A DNA stretch of 64,000 bases from Parastagonospora avenae f. sp. tritici 18332-5 (GCA_022559985.1 JAFJTR010000117.1:1-64000), one strand, 5' to 3'. Positions 30,894 to 44,060 are shown, numbered from the stretch's first letter. Made by a program: numbers and translations. The notes: generated by a model not told the origin, from the letters alone.

Positions 30894-31786
30894 TGATTAA
30901 CCTTGTCCGATGCCACTCTGAGGCGGAAAGGGATTAGGGTCCGGACTCTCGTTTGCCGAAGGCACCTGGCTCATGGCTTAATGCGGTGCTCAAAAGTGAG
31001 GAGATGAAGGAGGACTGTCGCCCATGTCGGCATCCGGATCGGAGACAGTTGGTTGATGATTGTTGGCCATCGCGGAAGCTGGCTGTAGTTGAGGGAAGCA
31101 CTGGGGTAGTTGATACTTGGCATGAAGGACAGGATCAAATGTGCTCTTTCTTTCAACTCCCAGGGTAATTGTTTCCATTAGTAGCATCAGGAAAGCTCTT
31201 ACCATGTCGCAAGTCCCACTATTGTTTGCCATTTAGACCCTGTGGAGGGTCCCAAACTCGACGGCGAATTTTTCGCTGCGTGAATGAACCATACCTGATC
31301 GCATGCTTAAGAATAAAGCAATCATGAAGACAAGCACGAGGTCCAAGAAGATTCAGTTGGCATTGACATGAGGAAAAGACTGATGAGGAAGCGTGCAGGG
31401 GGTGTGCCCTAGGTGAAACCACATATTCGCTGTATCATACGGCTGGAGCGCGACTAGGCGCTGCAAGGTTCACAGTAGATTGTCTAGTCGTTGAAACAAA
31501 CTGTTTGGCCCCCGGAAGCGGCAAATGATTAATGTTGTGTTGCTTTCGAAAGCTGGAGGTTGAAGTTACAGAGATGCCGCTGCGGGCGATAGCCAATTTC
31601 AGACACGACCACCGCTCAGATTAGCTAAGCTCGCAAACATCACAGGCGATCGCGTTCGCAACTATCACTCCACACAAGCTTTCCCAACACCATGACGCGT
31701 CGCAGAATCACCAAAAAGCTGTCGAAGAGCTTGCGAATATCTCAATCGCTTGCTTTTTCAAGTTTGCGCATGGTCAGACGCCAGAA
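30894..31786. other. Possible 5' exons of the CxxC-array gene; promoter of next gene
   Basis: Between 31232 and 30894 (minus) are two stretches of Ser/Pro/Asp-rich frame, one beginning MANNHQPTVSDPDADMGDS, that could be exons of the preceding gene, but I found no consistent splice model. 31240-31786 shows no coding signal. Confidence 0.35.
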
Positions 31787-33387
31787 ATGTCCGTGAGAGG
31801 GCCCCGAGGAGGCCGTGGACGCGGTCGCGGCACTGGCAGAGGACGAGGCAGAGGTGGAAAGACGACGAATGTGAGTCTTATCAAGTGATTGTATCATCAA
31901 TTATATGCTGACTTTTGGAAAGTGGGAGTGGCACAACAACTACTCTCCGGGTCCTGAGATATACGACCAGCTCTGGCACATCCGCCAAAAGCTCGCGGAC
32001 GTCACCCCGTTCCTACCGACCGCATGCCCATTACCGAAAGCGCAATCACGAATCCTAGACCGCAGGCAGACTGAAGGCGACGTACAACGGAACTTCTACG
32101 TGGTGGAGGTGACAAACTTCACCAGCCGCGAAACCTCAGTCTCAAGCGCCGAAGACGCAGGGCCGAACGTCACAGAGCTATTTCACGTGGATCTAAGTCG
32201 GATACTGGACTACGTCTCCCCCGAGGAGCTGGAGCGCTTCGAGAATGAGCAGTTCCAGATCGAGGCGGAAGCTGAAGCAGTTGCGATGCGCGTGGAAGCA
32301 GAGGAGCTCAGGCGAAGACGGCTTGAGAAGAACGCGAGACCAGCAGCAATGGGCCAAACCAGTCGGACGCTCAGCGGCTTGGGCCTCGATCCCGAGATGC
32401 GACCAAGGGGCAGACCGCGTGGACGAGGGAGGGGCAGAGGAAGAGGCAGCTGGCGCGGAAGAGGCGCGCTTGTCTCGAACGGCCGTGAACAAGACATGCA
32501 GGATCAGCTGGTGGACGTCGATGTGGATGAGCTGATTCAGACTGAGGATGGCCTGCAGATGATGATGATCGACGAGACAGACTCAGAAGACGTCGACTCT
32601 GCTGCAGACTTGGGAGCACAGACATCCCCGAACCTGGCCCGCTCCGCATTTGTCGCCAACAGTGCGCTCCCGCTCTCACCGGTGTTGTCACATCGACGGC
32701 CCTCGGGCGCCCCGTCTATGCTTCGCATCCCCATCGATACCTCGGAAGACGACGAAGACGAAGAATCTGACCTCGAGCTCGTTGATCGAGACGCAAGATC
32801 CATGTCGAGCGCTGCTGTGCAATTGCGCATCGAAGACGACATACACGGCCACTCAGAAACCACACCAGAGGATGGTGGTGACGGCCACAGGAGTAAAAGA
32901 CGTAGGACTGAAAGCACGGCATCGAATCAGCGAAGACCACGCACTACGACAGACTTGCCCGAACGATCGCATCCACGATCTCCATTTTCGAGTACCATTC
33001 CATTCTCCTGTTCCCGCTGAAGACTCCGACGACGCCATACCTGCTCAAGAACCCATCGCTGTCTACCGCGGCCTCCAGAATGGCAACTCGAATGGCGCAG
33101 AGCTCGACAGCACACACGTACAGTCACCCACTGTGGGAGCACCGGTCGAAGAGCAGAGCGAGGATGACAGCGAGGAAGACGATGCAGAGGGATATGTCGT
33201 GGAAGCCATCATCGAGCACTATCGCGATGCGTGGGGAAAGTTCTACTTGGTCAAGTGGCAGGGCTGCAAGAATAGCCACGACTGGCTCCCAGAGGAGGAT
33301 CTCGAAGGTGCTGCGGAATTGGTCGCAGAGTACAGCGAGAAGGTCCGCAGGAAGAAAATGAAGGGCAAGCAGAAGATGACGAAGTAG
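31787..33387 (+). CDS. Chromodomain protein with Arg-Gly-rich regions, 501 aa
   Basis: Exons 31787-31870, 31923-32892 and 32936-33387. Intron 1 is 52 nt (GTGAGT donor). Intron 2 (43 nt, GTAAAA...CTGAA...AAG) is inferred because the chromodomain lies in a different frame from the middle of the gene; a frameshift is the alternative. The protein starts with an RG-rich tail (RGGRGRGRGTGRGRGRG), repeats such a tract near residue 190, and has an acidic centre. The C-terminal ~55 residues are a chromodomain: GYVVEAIIEHYRD, then FYLVKWQG and DWLPEEDL, which holds the Tyr/Trp cage positions for a methyl-lysine. A nuclear histone or RNA-linked role follows from the family. Confidence 0.82.
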
Positions 33388-33787
33388 AAATGTATACCTG
33401 TTCCTATCCATTTCATTGCCACATCGCAGTATCCATGGACTACTTACTGTTGCCTAGAATCATGATACATCAACATCTACGAAAGTCGGAAAGTCGGACC
33501 CTGAAATCACGCGATGCGGTGCCCGCGGAACTGCGACATGCATGTCTACGCGAGGACATGACCGCATCATCTACGCCTCACCCATCATCGCAATCCCAAA
33601 GCCGCATCATGCAATACCCATTGCTCCAGAGAGTTCCGCTTTCTCACCCGATTCGATCATCAACGACGTTGCTATGACGCGGAGTAAGCCTTACTCATAG
33701 CGCCATTCACACGTCCTACATAAACTCCTGCCAGCCGCATCAGTCGTCTGCACCAACCCGATATTCCGAGAATACAGAATCTTCATC
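33388..33787. other. Intergenic, nothing supported
   Basis: 3' flank of the chromodomain gene and short promoter of the next gene. Confidence 0.5.
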
Positions 33788-34206
33788 ATGCCATTCGCCC
33801 TCAAACTCCGCACGATTGCCCGCCCTGCCTTCCAGCAAACACGCTTCCTCTCATCGACAACAAAGATGTCAGCGAACGAATACGGCCAGGGAAAATCCCA
33901 CGCGCAGGGCCAGAGCGCGGTGCCGAAGTCAGTGCAGGATGCTGCACCAAAGGGTCTCGAGGAGGCGTTGCCAGATAAAGTCGGACTTACCCATTCCAAG
34001 TGACAAAGAAGCGACCTTGCTAACGCGCACAACAGGTTCATCCCACCGGCGGCGCCGCAAGCCAATCGACCAGCAAGACGCATGCCCTGAACGACGGCGA
34101 GGATTCGATCGTGCCCAAGAAGATCCAGGAGATCCTCCCGGAGAGCGTAGAGCGCGCTGTGCCGAATGTGATTCATAATACTGGGGACAAGCCGGCCACA
34201 AAGTAG
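33788..34206 (+). CDS. Small putative mitochondrial protein, 120 aa, two exons
   Basis: Exons 33788-33979 and 34036-34206 join in phase 0 over a 56-nt intron (GTCGGA donor, weak; GCTAAC branch; AACAG acceptor). Without splicing the frame ends eight codons later. The start MPFALKLRTIARPAFQQTRF has basic and hydroxylated residues without acids, fitting a mitochondrial presequence. Two similar amphipathic pieces follow: VPKSVQDAAPKGLEEALP and VPKKIQEILPESVERAVP, one per exon, so the gene may have arisen by internal duplication. No known family recognised. Confidence 0.65.
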
Positions 34207-34334
34207 TGTTCTCAACTTAGCTGTATAACCCAATGGCAAAGAGGTCTCACGAATGAAATTTCAATACCAACAACCAATCTTGAGATGTGTGAAGTGAAGT
34301 GATGTTGTTTACACAATGAAAATGGGTATATTGC

Positions 34335-36693
34335 TCAATGCTGGCCTTCGATATGTACATCTACCCTCCCCTTCCTCCTTCCCAGCGCGAAGTCTTTGTT
34401 GATACGTGCCGTCGCGGCTTGGACTGTTTTTATCACATCGCCGTTCGCACATACTGCTATCATCGTCCTTTCGTTGTTCGAGAGCGACATCGCTTCCAGC
34501 ATACGCCGTATGTCCGGCCGCGAGCCATGGCGCTGTGTGATCTGCTCCACGTTCCTCTCGCGCGTATTAAGTTTCCGCCGCTGATGCTGTATCAACGCAC
34601 ACTGGCACCTCGTCTTATCCTCTTCTACTGCTGGCACCTCTCGTCTCGGTTCAGGTAGTGGGCGATACGCATCGTCGTGACCTGTTGCATGCCCGTCCGA
34701 AAACGGATCTTCGTCGTCTTCCCAATTGTCGTGGTCTCCCCCGTCGATCAGCGTGCCTTCTTCGCTGGCCGTTTCTTCAGAGCTATCGTAGCCATCTAGC
34801 TTCGTCGCGAATGGATCGACGTGATCGAGTTTCATGCCCGCGTCTTCCATTCCTGCTTCGCGGTCCCATTCGTCATAGATCTCGTCTGGATGACGGATCC
34901 TCAGCGTTGGTCGGTCGCTGAGTCGTCTTGATAATTGGGGTCGGAGATGCGCGAAGGGATCGAAGAGAACTGTTTCTGCTTCTTGTAGTCTCGAATCCGC
35001 ACACGTACTCCTGAATTCTGCTGCGATATTGATGCCGCAATCATGTAGGGTTGAGCTACATCGTCCCACGATCGCTTTAACGATTTCTTCAAACGCGGGA
35101 TCCAGATGTCTAATCATCCAGACGAATTTTAAGTTGCGTGTCCTGATTTCGTCTAGTCCAGCGGTAAAGCACAACTGCTCCAAATGGTCCAGAATCGCAA
35201 GGATGAAGGACACGCCAGTGGAGCTGCTGATAAGTACTAGATTCTCGTATTGGTGCCACTTAGGCGCAACGCCATACGGACCATCGATGTATGCCGTCAA
35301 CGTCTGATCTTCCGGCTCCGTAGCATTTGGACAAGGTCTCGCCAGCCAGGTTCGCTGGTACTCTGCGAGTCGCTGCGTGAACCCAGACTTTGACTTCGAC
35401 TTCACCATGAGTATCATCTCACTCGTCTGTCTCGGTTGCTCCAGCTTTCTGCCCGGTTCGAGGTCTTTGCGAGGTGGTAGCGGCGGAGGTGGCATAGCGC
35501 TGCAGTTTGCAGGTGTGAAAGGGTGCACTTCGAAGCGTCCTAGAGCGGGTATGTAGAGCCGCACATGCTGGCCAGGTCTCCAAAGGAAAGGGATATTTGA
35601 AATCCGGACAATTGTAGTGGTCTCCGTGGTCTGAGTTGGTAGACTTGAGATGGAGGCAGACGGCGTGGTCATCCGGACTGGGAAGCCCATGACCAATTTC
35701 CGACTACTCCGTGATCTTGCAAATCTACGGACCGATGGCCCAATGGAAAGGTTAGCACGTAAGAAGAAGTATGCGACCAGTGACTTGTCGAAGGCGAAGA
35801 TACCGATAGCGAGATAGATGGGTGGGCGCGCGTATGTCGGAACGTGCTGAAATACTACAGTCAGGAAAACAAACGTGGTCATGTAGTGGTTGAGGTAGAA
35901 AAGCCGGTAGCTCCACTGCCTGAGAGGTAAGATACTTGTGATGGCAATCCAGACCAGCATCGCGTATGTGGCGACACCATACCGCACTACTGACATACCC
36001 TCGTCGTGGGATTTCAGGATGTCTGATGTCGATATGGAAGCTTTCATGATCACTGCATGTACTGTCGCGCTTACGAATATTGTGCGGCCAACCCAGCGGT
36101 GCAACCAGTTGATCCGCTCATGGGATATGCCGGTAACAAGATCGAAAGGTCCGCATCGCGCTGCGAGAAGGTACACGAGTGGTATCTGTGTTAGAGTGAC
36201 CCATGCCGCCCGGAATGCGACGTCGTCGATGAAGTGGTCCGATAAGAGAGGCGCATCGACCAAAGTCAAAAGGTAAAGCGACACGGTCGAATACAACACA
36301 AGGACGATAACTCGACTTGAGGTAAAGGTCGTAATGGCGTAGCGAAAGAAGGGTGGAAGGCGTTGTAGCGTGCTGGCGGCGATGCATGCTTTAGCCCGCG
36401 CGAGGCAACCGGTGCTTGCCTTTGCTGTCAATCGTTCATATCGATGCGTGTGGTGGCTATTGGGATTTAGACGTTTCAACAGTCGCTTTTCATAATACTC
36501 ACATTTTACGCTTCCACCATTTGTAAGTCCTGCTTGCAAACTTGAGCGCGAAAATAGCAGTTAGGATCCACCAAGAAATCCAAAATATACGGTGGTTTGC
36601 CCGACCTCTGTGCTTCAAATGGTGTTCGTATCGCACGTCGTCGAGGTCGTTGGCTGTTTCCGCTATATTGACATGGACATGGACAGGCGACAT
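34335..36693 (-). CDS. Ferric reductase (FRE/NOX family), 770 aa
   Basis: Exons 36503-36693 and 34335-36456 join over a 46-nt intron (GTGAGT donor, CAATAG acceptor). A first membrane segment (IFWISWWILTAIFAL) is in exon 1. The ferric-reductase transmembrane domain follows, with heme-ligand His residues in INWLHRWVGR, ATVHAVI, LNHYMT and FQHVPTY. FAD-binding HPFTPAN and NADPH-binding GPYGVAP come next, then a nucleotide domain with VLISSSTGVSF. It moves electrons from NADPH through FAD and two hemes to external Fe3+ at the plasma membrane. An acidic, low-complexity insert (DNWEDDEDPFSD region) splits the NADPH domain, longer than usual. It converges with the small mitochondrial gene. Confidence 0.92.
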
Positions 36694-37441
36694 GACTTTA
36701 CAATTAAGCGGATGTACCTCATTCGCGTTATCGCATATAGAAAGCTCGAAGGAATGACCAGGACTTTGCGGTGAGCTCGACTGCTACGGTGTAAAATGGG
36801 GAAAACACCCGGGTGAGCTGACCGCAGATCAGCGAAAAGGAAACGCGCCGAAAGAAAATAAGGAAGAAAGCTGAGAAGTAGGTTTGCGAGGATTTCGATG
36901 CCTCAAAACAGTTGGCCAGCCTATGGTAAGCGACGCGTATCACCCGCGAAGCTTTGAGACACTATGGTGTCGCAGGAAGCGTCGTGAGCGAAACTTTGAC
37001 TCGTGCCATGGCCAATATTACAGCCGAAGCTGAACCCAGATGGACTGCGTACCTGGGATTCACAGTGCGCGAACGAAAAAATTATGGTGCGCCATATGTG
37101 TCAAGATGATTTGTCTACGAATTGGTGGTTGGGAGAGGTTGTTGTTCCGTGGCTGAGGTTGCAAAATCGCCGCACATCTTGTGTTTCAGGAACGCGCAGT
37201 CGCGACCAACAACCCATGTACATGACGTCCGGGAAGATACTTGGAACGTGCAACCACGAATGTGGTATCTATCGCATCGTGGAGAACCAGGCTTTTGAAT
37301 GCTGATCAGGTGACTAATAATAGACCTGCGCTGTTCTGCAAAAGACAGCCTTTGACGACTGTCAGTCACGCTTTCGTGGTCAGCTTCTCCTTGTCGTCTG
37401 GGAGACTCGACAGTGCGCAGTGAACGTCGCGGAATTGTTGA
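36694..37441. other. Intergenic, nothing supported
   Basis: 5' flank of the ferric reductase gene and 3' flank of the regulator gene. No iron-regulator GATA cluster stands out by eye. Confidence 0.45.
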
Positions 37442-40087
37442 TTAGAAGTCGCCACTCAGATCGAAAGCCCAAAAATCGGGAAAAGTCCACCCCGAAAGGT
37501 CGACCTGCATGTCTTGCAAAGTGCCGAATGTACCATCCATACCTTTCGGATCGCTGCCACTCAGCTCTATACTACACAAAGTCGAATGCGTTCCGTTGTT
37601 TGACGCCTGATTTCCTACAAGCCCAAAACCCGGAGCAGTTATGCTCGCGTCCACGCCGTTTGGTGTTCTCATATCCGACGGCGACGTGCTGGACAGGGTA
37701 GTCCGGAGAGAAGACGCAAAGCTAGCTTCTGGATCTTTCTGTAACTCGAGCATCCGCAGTGCCACCGTCATGAATTGCTCCAAGGTCCTCCTGCATCTCG
37801 CGGGAATATCATCAGTAGGACCTGTGATGTGTGCGGTGGAAGATGATGAAGGCGAAGGCGGTAGCATGTTGATCGCCGCACTAAGTAGCCAGTACTCCAT
37901 GTAGCCCGTACCCATGCGCATAACCTTCCGTTCATACGTTTGACCAGCAAGTTTGAGGATATCAATCGCGGAGATGCACAACGTGCGGGCAAGGAAGGAG
38001 TATTGGGGAACAGCTGCCAACGATACCTCAAGATCAGGTGCCAAACGTTGAGCCGGTGATATGTCTGCAAAGTGTGTTTGGCCATCTGCAAAATACGATG
38101 ACTTGAGTGCCGGTGCCGAACTGGAAGATTTGACACGGCTATGCAGGGCACAATTGAAGTACACGATTCGCGAAAGCGTTAGTCCCGTTCGAATGATGTC
38201 GTTACGCATGTTGTTCAATGCGAGTATGCCTTGCGATACCAGCTCGTTGTGCGTGGTGACAATCGCACTCGTAGATTCAACACATGCGGTAAAAGAGTAT
38301 GCATATCGTTCGTTCTGAGACGCAAGCTTTGCGAACGATTCGTGGAGAATGAAGACGAACTGTCGCAACTGAAGCCGAAGAAGCGCCATGGGTATGGCAG
38401 CGCGGAGATCGTCCCACTGGGGTAGACTGCGAAGTAGTTCGTGAACTTGTGCATCATATTGCAATACTTCTGAGTACTGAAGTCGCGCAGAGGGATCGTT
38501 CAGCAATTGCATCAGGTGAACTCGGAGTGGAATAGACTTTGCTGAGATACAAAGATACGAGGTAGACGTGAAGTACTCCAGGGGTCTGCTGGCTGGGAGC
38601 TCTTGCATCTCAGTCATGAATGCATCGTCAGGAAGATTCGAAGGTGCTGGTGAGTCCCAGTAGAGCGCCGTGAGAGAAGACTGAAGGCCACTCTCCAGAG
38701 ATGATTGTAGCTCCAGCTCTATGATGGTGATCCACAGCCGCTTCTTCATCTCTCGCTCGAATTGTGTGATCTTTCCGGCCGTGACAAGTGATGGGTCTCG
38801 ATGCAAGCCAGCAGCTAAAGCCAAACGAACAAGATCACCAGATGTGACCCAGTCTTAGACTGTCAGCGCATGTTCATGTCTAATGTAATCGTAGCGTACC
38901 TTGCTTCAGCTTAACACAATTGACTCTCTTCGCGAGGACCGAAAGGATCCGTATCTGAAAGAAATGTAGAGTCAAGCGCTTGCGTGGTTGCCTGCCAATC
39001 CAGGCATCGCACAAATCGACGATGTTCGAGGCCATCAACCGATCAGAGGTCGTGTCACCTTCGAAAACATCGTCTTTCGGGGCCAAACACTTGGTACTTG
39101 CAATCATAAGTAAAAGCATTGCTGCGAAGCCGGGTTGACTTGCAGATCCGCCGACAGCCCTCTGCTCCCAAAACGTGGTATACTCTTTCCAAAACGATGG
39201 TTCATGCAAGATTCGGTAGGTGTTCTCCCAGGTCTGGAAGTACAGAGCAATCTGCAAATCTACAGCATTACGGACAGGTAAAGCTGCGAAGATTTCTTGG
39301 TCGATGCCCAGCGTCCGAGCATCATTTTGCTTAGTCGCCATCTTTCTGCGATCGCGAAACGTTTTGAAATCTACTGCCTAGTAAGGTGCCGCCTCGAGCG
39401 AACTTGGCTGCGTTTACTGACCGGTCGTTATACGCATTATGGAATTGTCAAGCATCAGAGCTTCGCGTGTGAATGCCTGTAGCTCCCGGAACTGATGCAT
39501 CTTAGCATCTATCCTTTCACAAATCGACGCAATCATACCTGGGCAATGGTGCTCATCACACTGGTCGATCCGTGAAATTGCGTTTTGAACCCCTTGCCTC
39601 TAAACATCAATGCTTCTGTCCCGTGATCTGGTTCCACAGGCACAATGTCTGAGTAACGTAATGGATGATTACTGTATTCCTGTCTCTTTACTACCGCCAA
39701 CTGCCGCTCCAAGTCCTCGATCCTTCTTTCCTGAGCTCTCGCGTGTAGTCGCATGCTTTCAAGAGAAGAATCTGACGACGTCGCAAGCGCTATATGTCGT
39801 GTGGCATTCTCCGGATGTAGAGCGATTGGGTTTTGTCTGCCTGTCTGCTCGCCATTTTTGCCCATCAGATCATCAAGCAGTCTTGGATCGTACGTACATT
39901 GATTGGAGCGCCCTGTTTTCTGACACCTCCCACAGACTGGGTAGACCCGATCGCACTTCATCTTCCTGTCGCGACAGGCATAACATGACAATACCTTCCG
40001 CTTCTTGCTGACGCGCCTCCCACCAGGTGAGGCTTCATGGTCTGGCGAGTTCTCTCGCGAATCGGCATCGGCGCTTCTTGTGGACAT
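37442..40087 (-). CDS. Zn2Cys6 transcription factor, 826 aa
   Basis: Four exons, 39539-40087, 39418-39491, 38900-39345 and 37442-38853, join in phase over introns of 47, 72 and 46 nt. The zinc cluster uses Cys 35, 38, 45, 52, 55 and 64 (C-x2-C-x6-C-x6-C-x2-C-x8-C), preceded by basic KKRK. A short coiled coil (RAQERRIEDLERQLAVVKRQ) follows as dimerisation linker. The middle region contains YRILHEPSFWKEY and GDLVRLALAAGLHRDP, typical of the Fungal_trans regulatory domain. It is nuclear and binds DNA, often as a dimer at CGG triplets. Its targets are unknown. A transposon lies 145 bp upstream of the start codon and probably sits inside its promoter. Confidence 0.9.
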
Positions 40088-40232
40088 GGTGCGCCAGTCG
40101 GATAATCAAATGAAATCATACGCGTGTGTTGATGGATGAACAGAAGGAGATCGGAGATGGCGGAGATGGCGCTGGAGGGAGGGAGATGTGGCGCGGCTCT
40201 CAAACATCGCCGAGCGCGTGGCCGTACCGGTA

Positions 40233-42318
40233 CCATGTCCGTGCGCGTGATGCCCGCGTCGCGTGATGCCCCGCGAACACCAAATCCTGTCTCAACACCA
40301 CAACTTCAACGCGCTCTATCTTAACGACTATGGCACCAATTAACGATGCAATTGCAGCAATTAAAGCGCATAATCTAGAAGAACAATTTGTATTATAAGA
40401 ATATGCGGATTGCTTTAGTGTTTAGAGATCTACATTAGGGCGAAGGTTAAGTCAACAGAAACTCAACTACTACTAGGAGATAGAGCTTATAGAGTATATT
40501 AAGCATCTTACGACGCGTAGGCTAGCTCCTACGAGGGCTATGATACGAACTTTTGCCTCTGAGATTGCTTATTAGCGAGTCTCAGAGTCCTAGGTGACGC
40601 GTTTCCTCCGCCGCAACCACGACTATCTCATCTCTAAATGGACTGACGGTATCAACGCTGTACGCTACGAAGCCAGCTCTAAAGTTATATTTAATAATAC
40701 TTTAAGCTGCTGCATAATAAGATAAAGGAGTACAACATAAAACTGCAGCACATGCACAATATATATGAGAAAGGCATCATGATAGGTGTACTTAAGCGCT
40801 CTAAACAAGTGTTCAGCAGGAGGCAATAGGAGCGTAAAGAAGTCAGGGATAACCTTCAGGATGGGTCACGCGAATGGGTAACTGTTGTGGCAACGACGTG
40901 TGCTGATGGGACACCTTTACCGCTAGGTATTATCTACCAGCCTAATAACTGCACACTACAATCGAGCTGGGTGGAACAAATAGAGGCAAGGCAACATGAC
41001 GTTTTTATAACCTTATCTATATCAGGTTAGACGAACGATAACGTAAGTTTAGCCTAGCTTGAGCAGGTTTTTCAGCGCTGTACGAAGCAGAAAGCTCGCC
41101 AAGGCAGAGACTACTGATTGCTCCTCCTTGATGGCCATGGCAGTCACCTAACGAAGGCCTTAATCGACTACTGTGACCGACATCGTACACTCCTTGCAGT
41201 GTTTCCTCCTCACGCCACCCACGTACTCCAACCGCTCGATGTGGTTATGTTCAAGCCACTCTCAGACGCCTATACCGACGCTCTCACTACCTTCCTTCGC
41301 CGCAGCCAAGGGCTAGTCTCTATGAAGAAAGAAGACTTTTTCCTGCTGTTCTGGGACGCCTGGCAAGTCACCTTCAGGAAGGAGCTCATTGTCAAGTCTT
41401 TTGAAGCCACAGGAATATGGCCTATGGAGCCAGAGGTTATTCTCAAACGCTTCACTGATGAGACTCTGAACAACGCTGCAAACGACGGTAGAGTTTCTCA
41501 GCAACTAGGGCAAGCTCATTAGCTGCAATTAGAGCGTCTTATACGTGCTGCGGTGAAGGATACTGCTGCAAAGGAGTCAAAGGAGCTGTCTCTAATGCTC
41601 CACCATCTGCAGGTGCAAAACGAGATTCTCAACGTTGAAAATGAAGGACTTCGCGACGCTCTTACTACTAAAAAGAAGCACAAGAAGGGCAAAGCCCTTG
41701 ATCTTCAACAGCGCCAAGAGTACTACGGTGGTGCAGTCTTCTGGTCTCCTCGAAAGATCAGAGAGGCACGTGCCCGAGAGGTGGTGAAGCAAAGGGAAGA
41801 GAAGGAGCTACAACTCCAAAAAGCAAACGACAAGGAGCTTAAGGCTGCTGCTACGTTGTATAAGCAGAAATTTCAAGAAGAGAAGCGTGTGGCGAGGGAG
41901 AAAGCCAAGGTGTTGAAGGAGAAGGAAAAGGCTGAGAAAGTTGCTGAGAAAGCAGCTAGAATTGCAGCTCAAAACACCAAGAAAGCTATACAAACAGCCC
42001 AGAAGAGTAAGCGCAAAGCCTCACGAGCAGTCTCATTAAGCAGCAAGTGTCAGAAACGCTCAGGTGGTGATGCAGCTGCTCGTACAGTCCCTGAACGTGC
42101 ACAGTCTCCTCCACCAAGGACGACGTCACGTGGGCGTAACGTCAAGCTTCCAAGTAAATTCAAATAGTAAAAAATGATCGCAAGGTCTCATTTACTCAAC
42201 CACCAAGAGATCCCGTGATAGTAGCTATCGTACGCGTTGTTGCAGCCTCATTTTTGAGCTCGTAGAGATGGTGTTCGCGGGGCATCACGCGACGCGGGCA
42301 TCACGCGCACGGACATGG
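40233..42318 (+). mobile_element. Fot1/pogo-type DNA transposon, 2086 bp, complete ends
   Basis: Perfect 50-bp inverted repeats at 40233-40282 and 42269-42318 begin CCATGTCCGTGCGCGTGATG, and the element is flanked by the TA duplication (40231-40232, 42319-42320) expected of the Tc1/mariner superfamily. Each inverted repeat contains two copies of CGCGTGATGCC, a likely transposase-binding pair. The internal gene is decayed (see next entry). It is inserted just upstream of the Zn2Cys6 gene. Confidence 0.93.
40331..42167 (+). pseudogene. Decayed pogo-type DDE transposase
   Basis: Starts MAPINDAIAAIKAHN, the usual N-terminus of Fot1-like proteins. The first ~780 bp carry many in-frame TAG, TAA and TGA plus at least one frame change; nearly all stops sit where Gln, Trp or Arg codons are expected, as C-to-T or G-to-A changes would give. 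The NxDEKG motif with the first catalytic Asp reads NIYEKG. From 41118 the frame is mostly clean: LLLDGHGSHLT (second Asp), THVLQPLDV, and a Lys/Glu-rich coiled tail. The protein cannot be made, so the copy is non-autonomous. Confidence 0.9.
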
Positions 42319-43990
42319 TACCCTGGACTTTGATTTAGGCCACTACACTGGACCCTGATGCGCCAGCCCTCCCTTCGTCGTTCGCGCCTCCCATCGCAAC
42401 GACCTTACAATGGGTTCGCATAACTCTTTGCATCGAAGCCAGAACCCTGCATTTCTCGCTAATCGCAGAGCCTCGCTTGCGCGCATGCTGCTCTGCCTCG
42501 AGTGTGGTGCTTCGCTCTCCCTGCTGTTCTTCTCGTCACTTTGCGATTTCGTGACGACTGATCTTGCCCAAACTCCACGGTAGAGCTTGAGCCAATAGCG
42601 TCTATAGGCTGTGCTTCTATGGTCACATTTTTCTGTTCTGGTCACATTGCGGGTCCCAATGTTCCTTGCTAGTTGAACAATCAGTACGACACGTTCGGAT
42701 TGTGGACGGATAATTGCGAACCTCCAGGGCTCCAACGTTCTGCGCGTGTTCCATACCCTGTCATCCCGGTCTGCAGTATATTAAAACCTTCTCGAAGCTT
42801 TTCAAGGTGGCTCAAGGCGATAATCCAATGGTAAGCTTTCCTTGGTCCACGGCTTTGGTTGCTTGTGCGCATCCTGCTTCCCAGAGGCTTGGGAGTTGGC
42901 GATGTGCCAGCTTACAGCACGTCTACTTTGTCATACACTTCGTCGCACTCTACAGTCATTAGGCTCCACGAGATACCGGTATCCGACGTACCTTGGCGGT
43001 CCCAAGAGCCACATCCTACGGGTCGTTGGTCTCGCTCCTCCTCCTCGAGGGCAATGCGCCGTAAGCTCGACCCCTGTCTAACCGGCAGACGTTCGGAGTA
43101 TTGTTGCACACGCGCGTTCATCTAATCTAGTCAAAAGCGGGGGAACCCACGTTTCCCCATATACTGACATTGCCGATCGCGAGTGCAATATCGACTGCCG
43201 AGTACCATTCGTCTTCTGATATTATCACAGTTACCTTAGGCCATGGGTTTTCTCTCTTCGACAAACGCAGCGTAAGCTATAACAGGCCGCGGAACTATTA
43301 CGGGGAGGCTCATGCATGCTGGACGCCCAGAACTGTTGGCTCAATACCAACGTGTTGCTGAAGTTCAGGTCATTGCTTTCGAGGTGTAACTATCCAGATT
43401 CACTAACTCATTACACGATTCTTGAAAGTCACCCAGTAGGATAAGGTTGATGAATTGATAGCGCCACTCCCACAGTGTACACAGGTCACGGCAATGAATC
43501 TGCTTCGCGATACGTGACCAGGCAGACGCTGTAGAAAGCGTTGCTGTCATGGGACTCTTGACTATGGAGGCAGATATCTTATTCGCGGAGCATAGATCTA
43601 AGCTATCTTTATCCATCCAGTGGGAAACTGAAAAGATACTCCAGACAGCGCCTACCCTTCTTTAGTTTCGGGAATTCTATGACGCCCCCGTCTTAGGTCA
43701 GTCACCACCATGGGTCCTGGGCTCATGATGTTGTCGCAGAATCAAAACATGGCAAGGATCTCAAGCCCATCTGACGGCTCAGGAGAGCTAAGAAACCTAC
43801 TCGGACCGCCCCTGGCACCACTACTGGTCAGTGTTTATGGATGATGTGCATCTACAAGCAACAGCTGGTGGCACAGATCTAAGGCACAGCACTTCCAGAA
43901 TAAGCACCATGCAAACCCCGCTTCTCTTTCATCTGGATCTCCTATCCGCCCACCCGCTTCTCAATATGATATTGCACCCAGAGTATTGCT
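42319..43990. other. Gene-free stretch between transposon and cellulase
   Basis: No supported gene in about 1.7 kb. Frames are short and lack domain or splice signs. Confidence 0.5.
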
Positions 43991-44060
43991 ATGGCAAGTA
44001 CCTTTCTCTCTAATGGCGGCCATGAGTAATGAAAATCGCTCCGTACTTCTCGGAGCAGGC

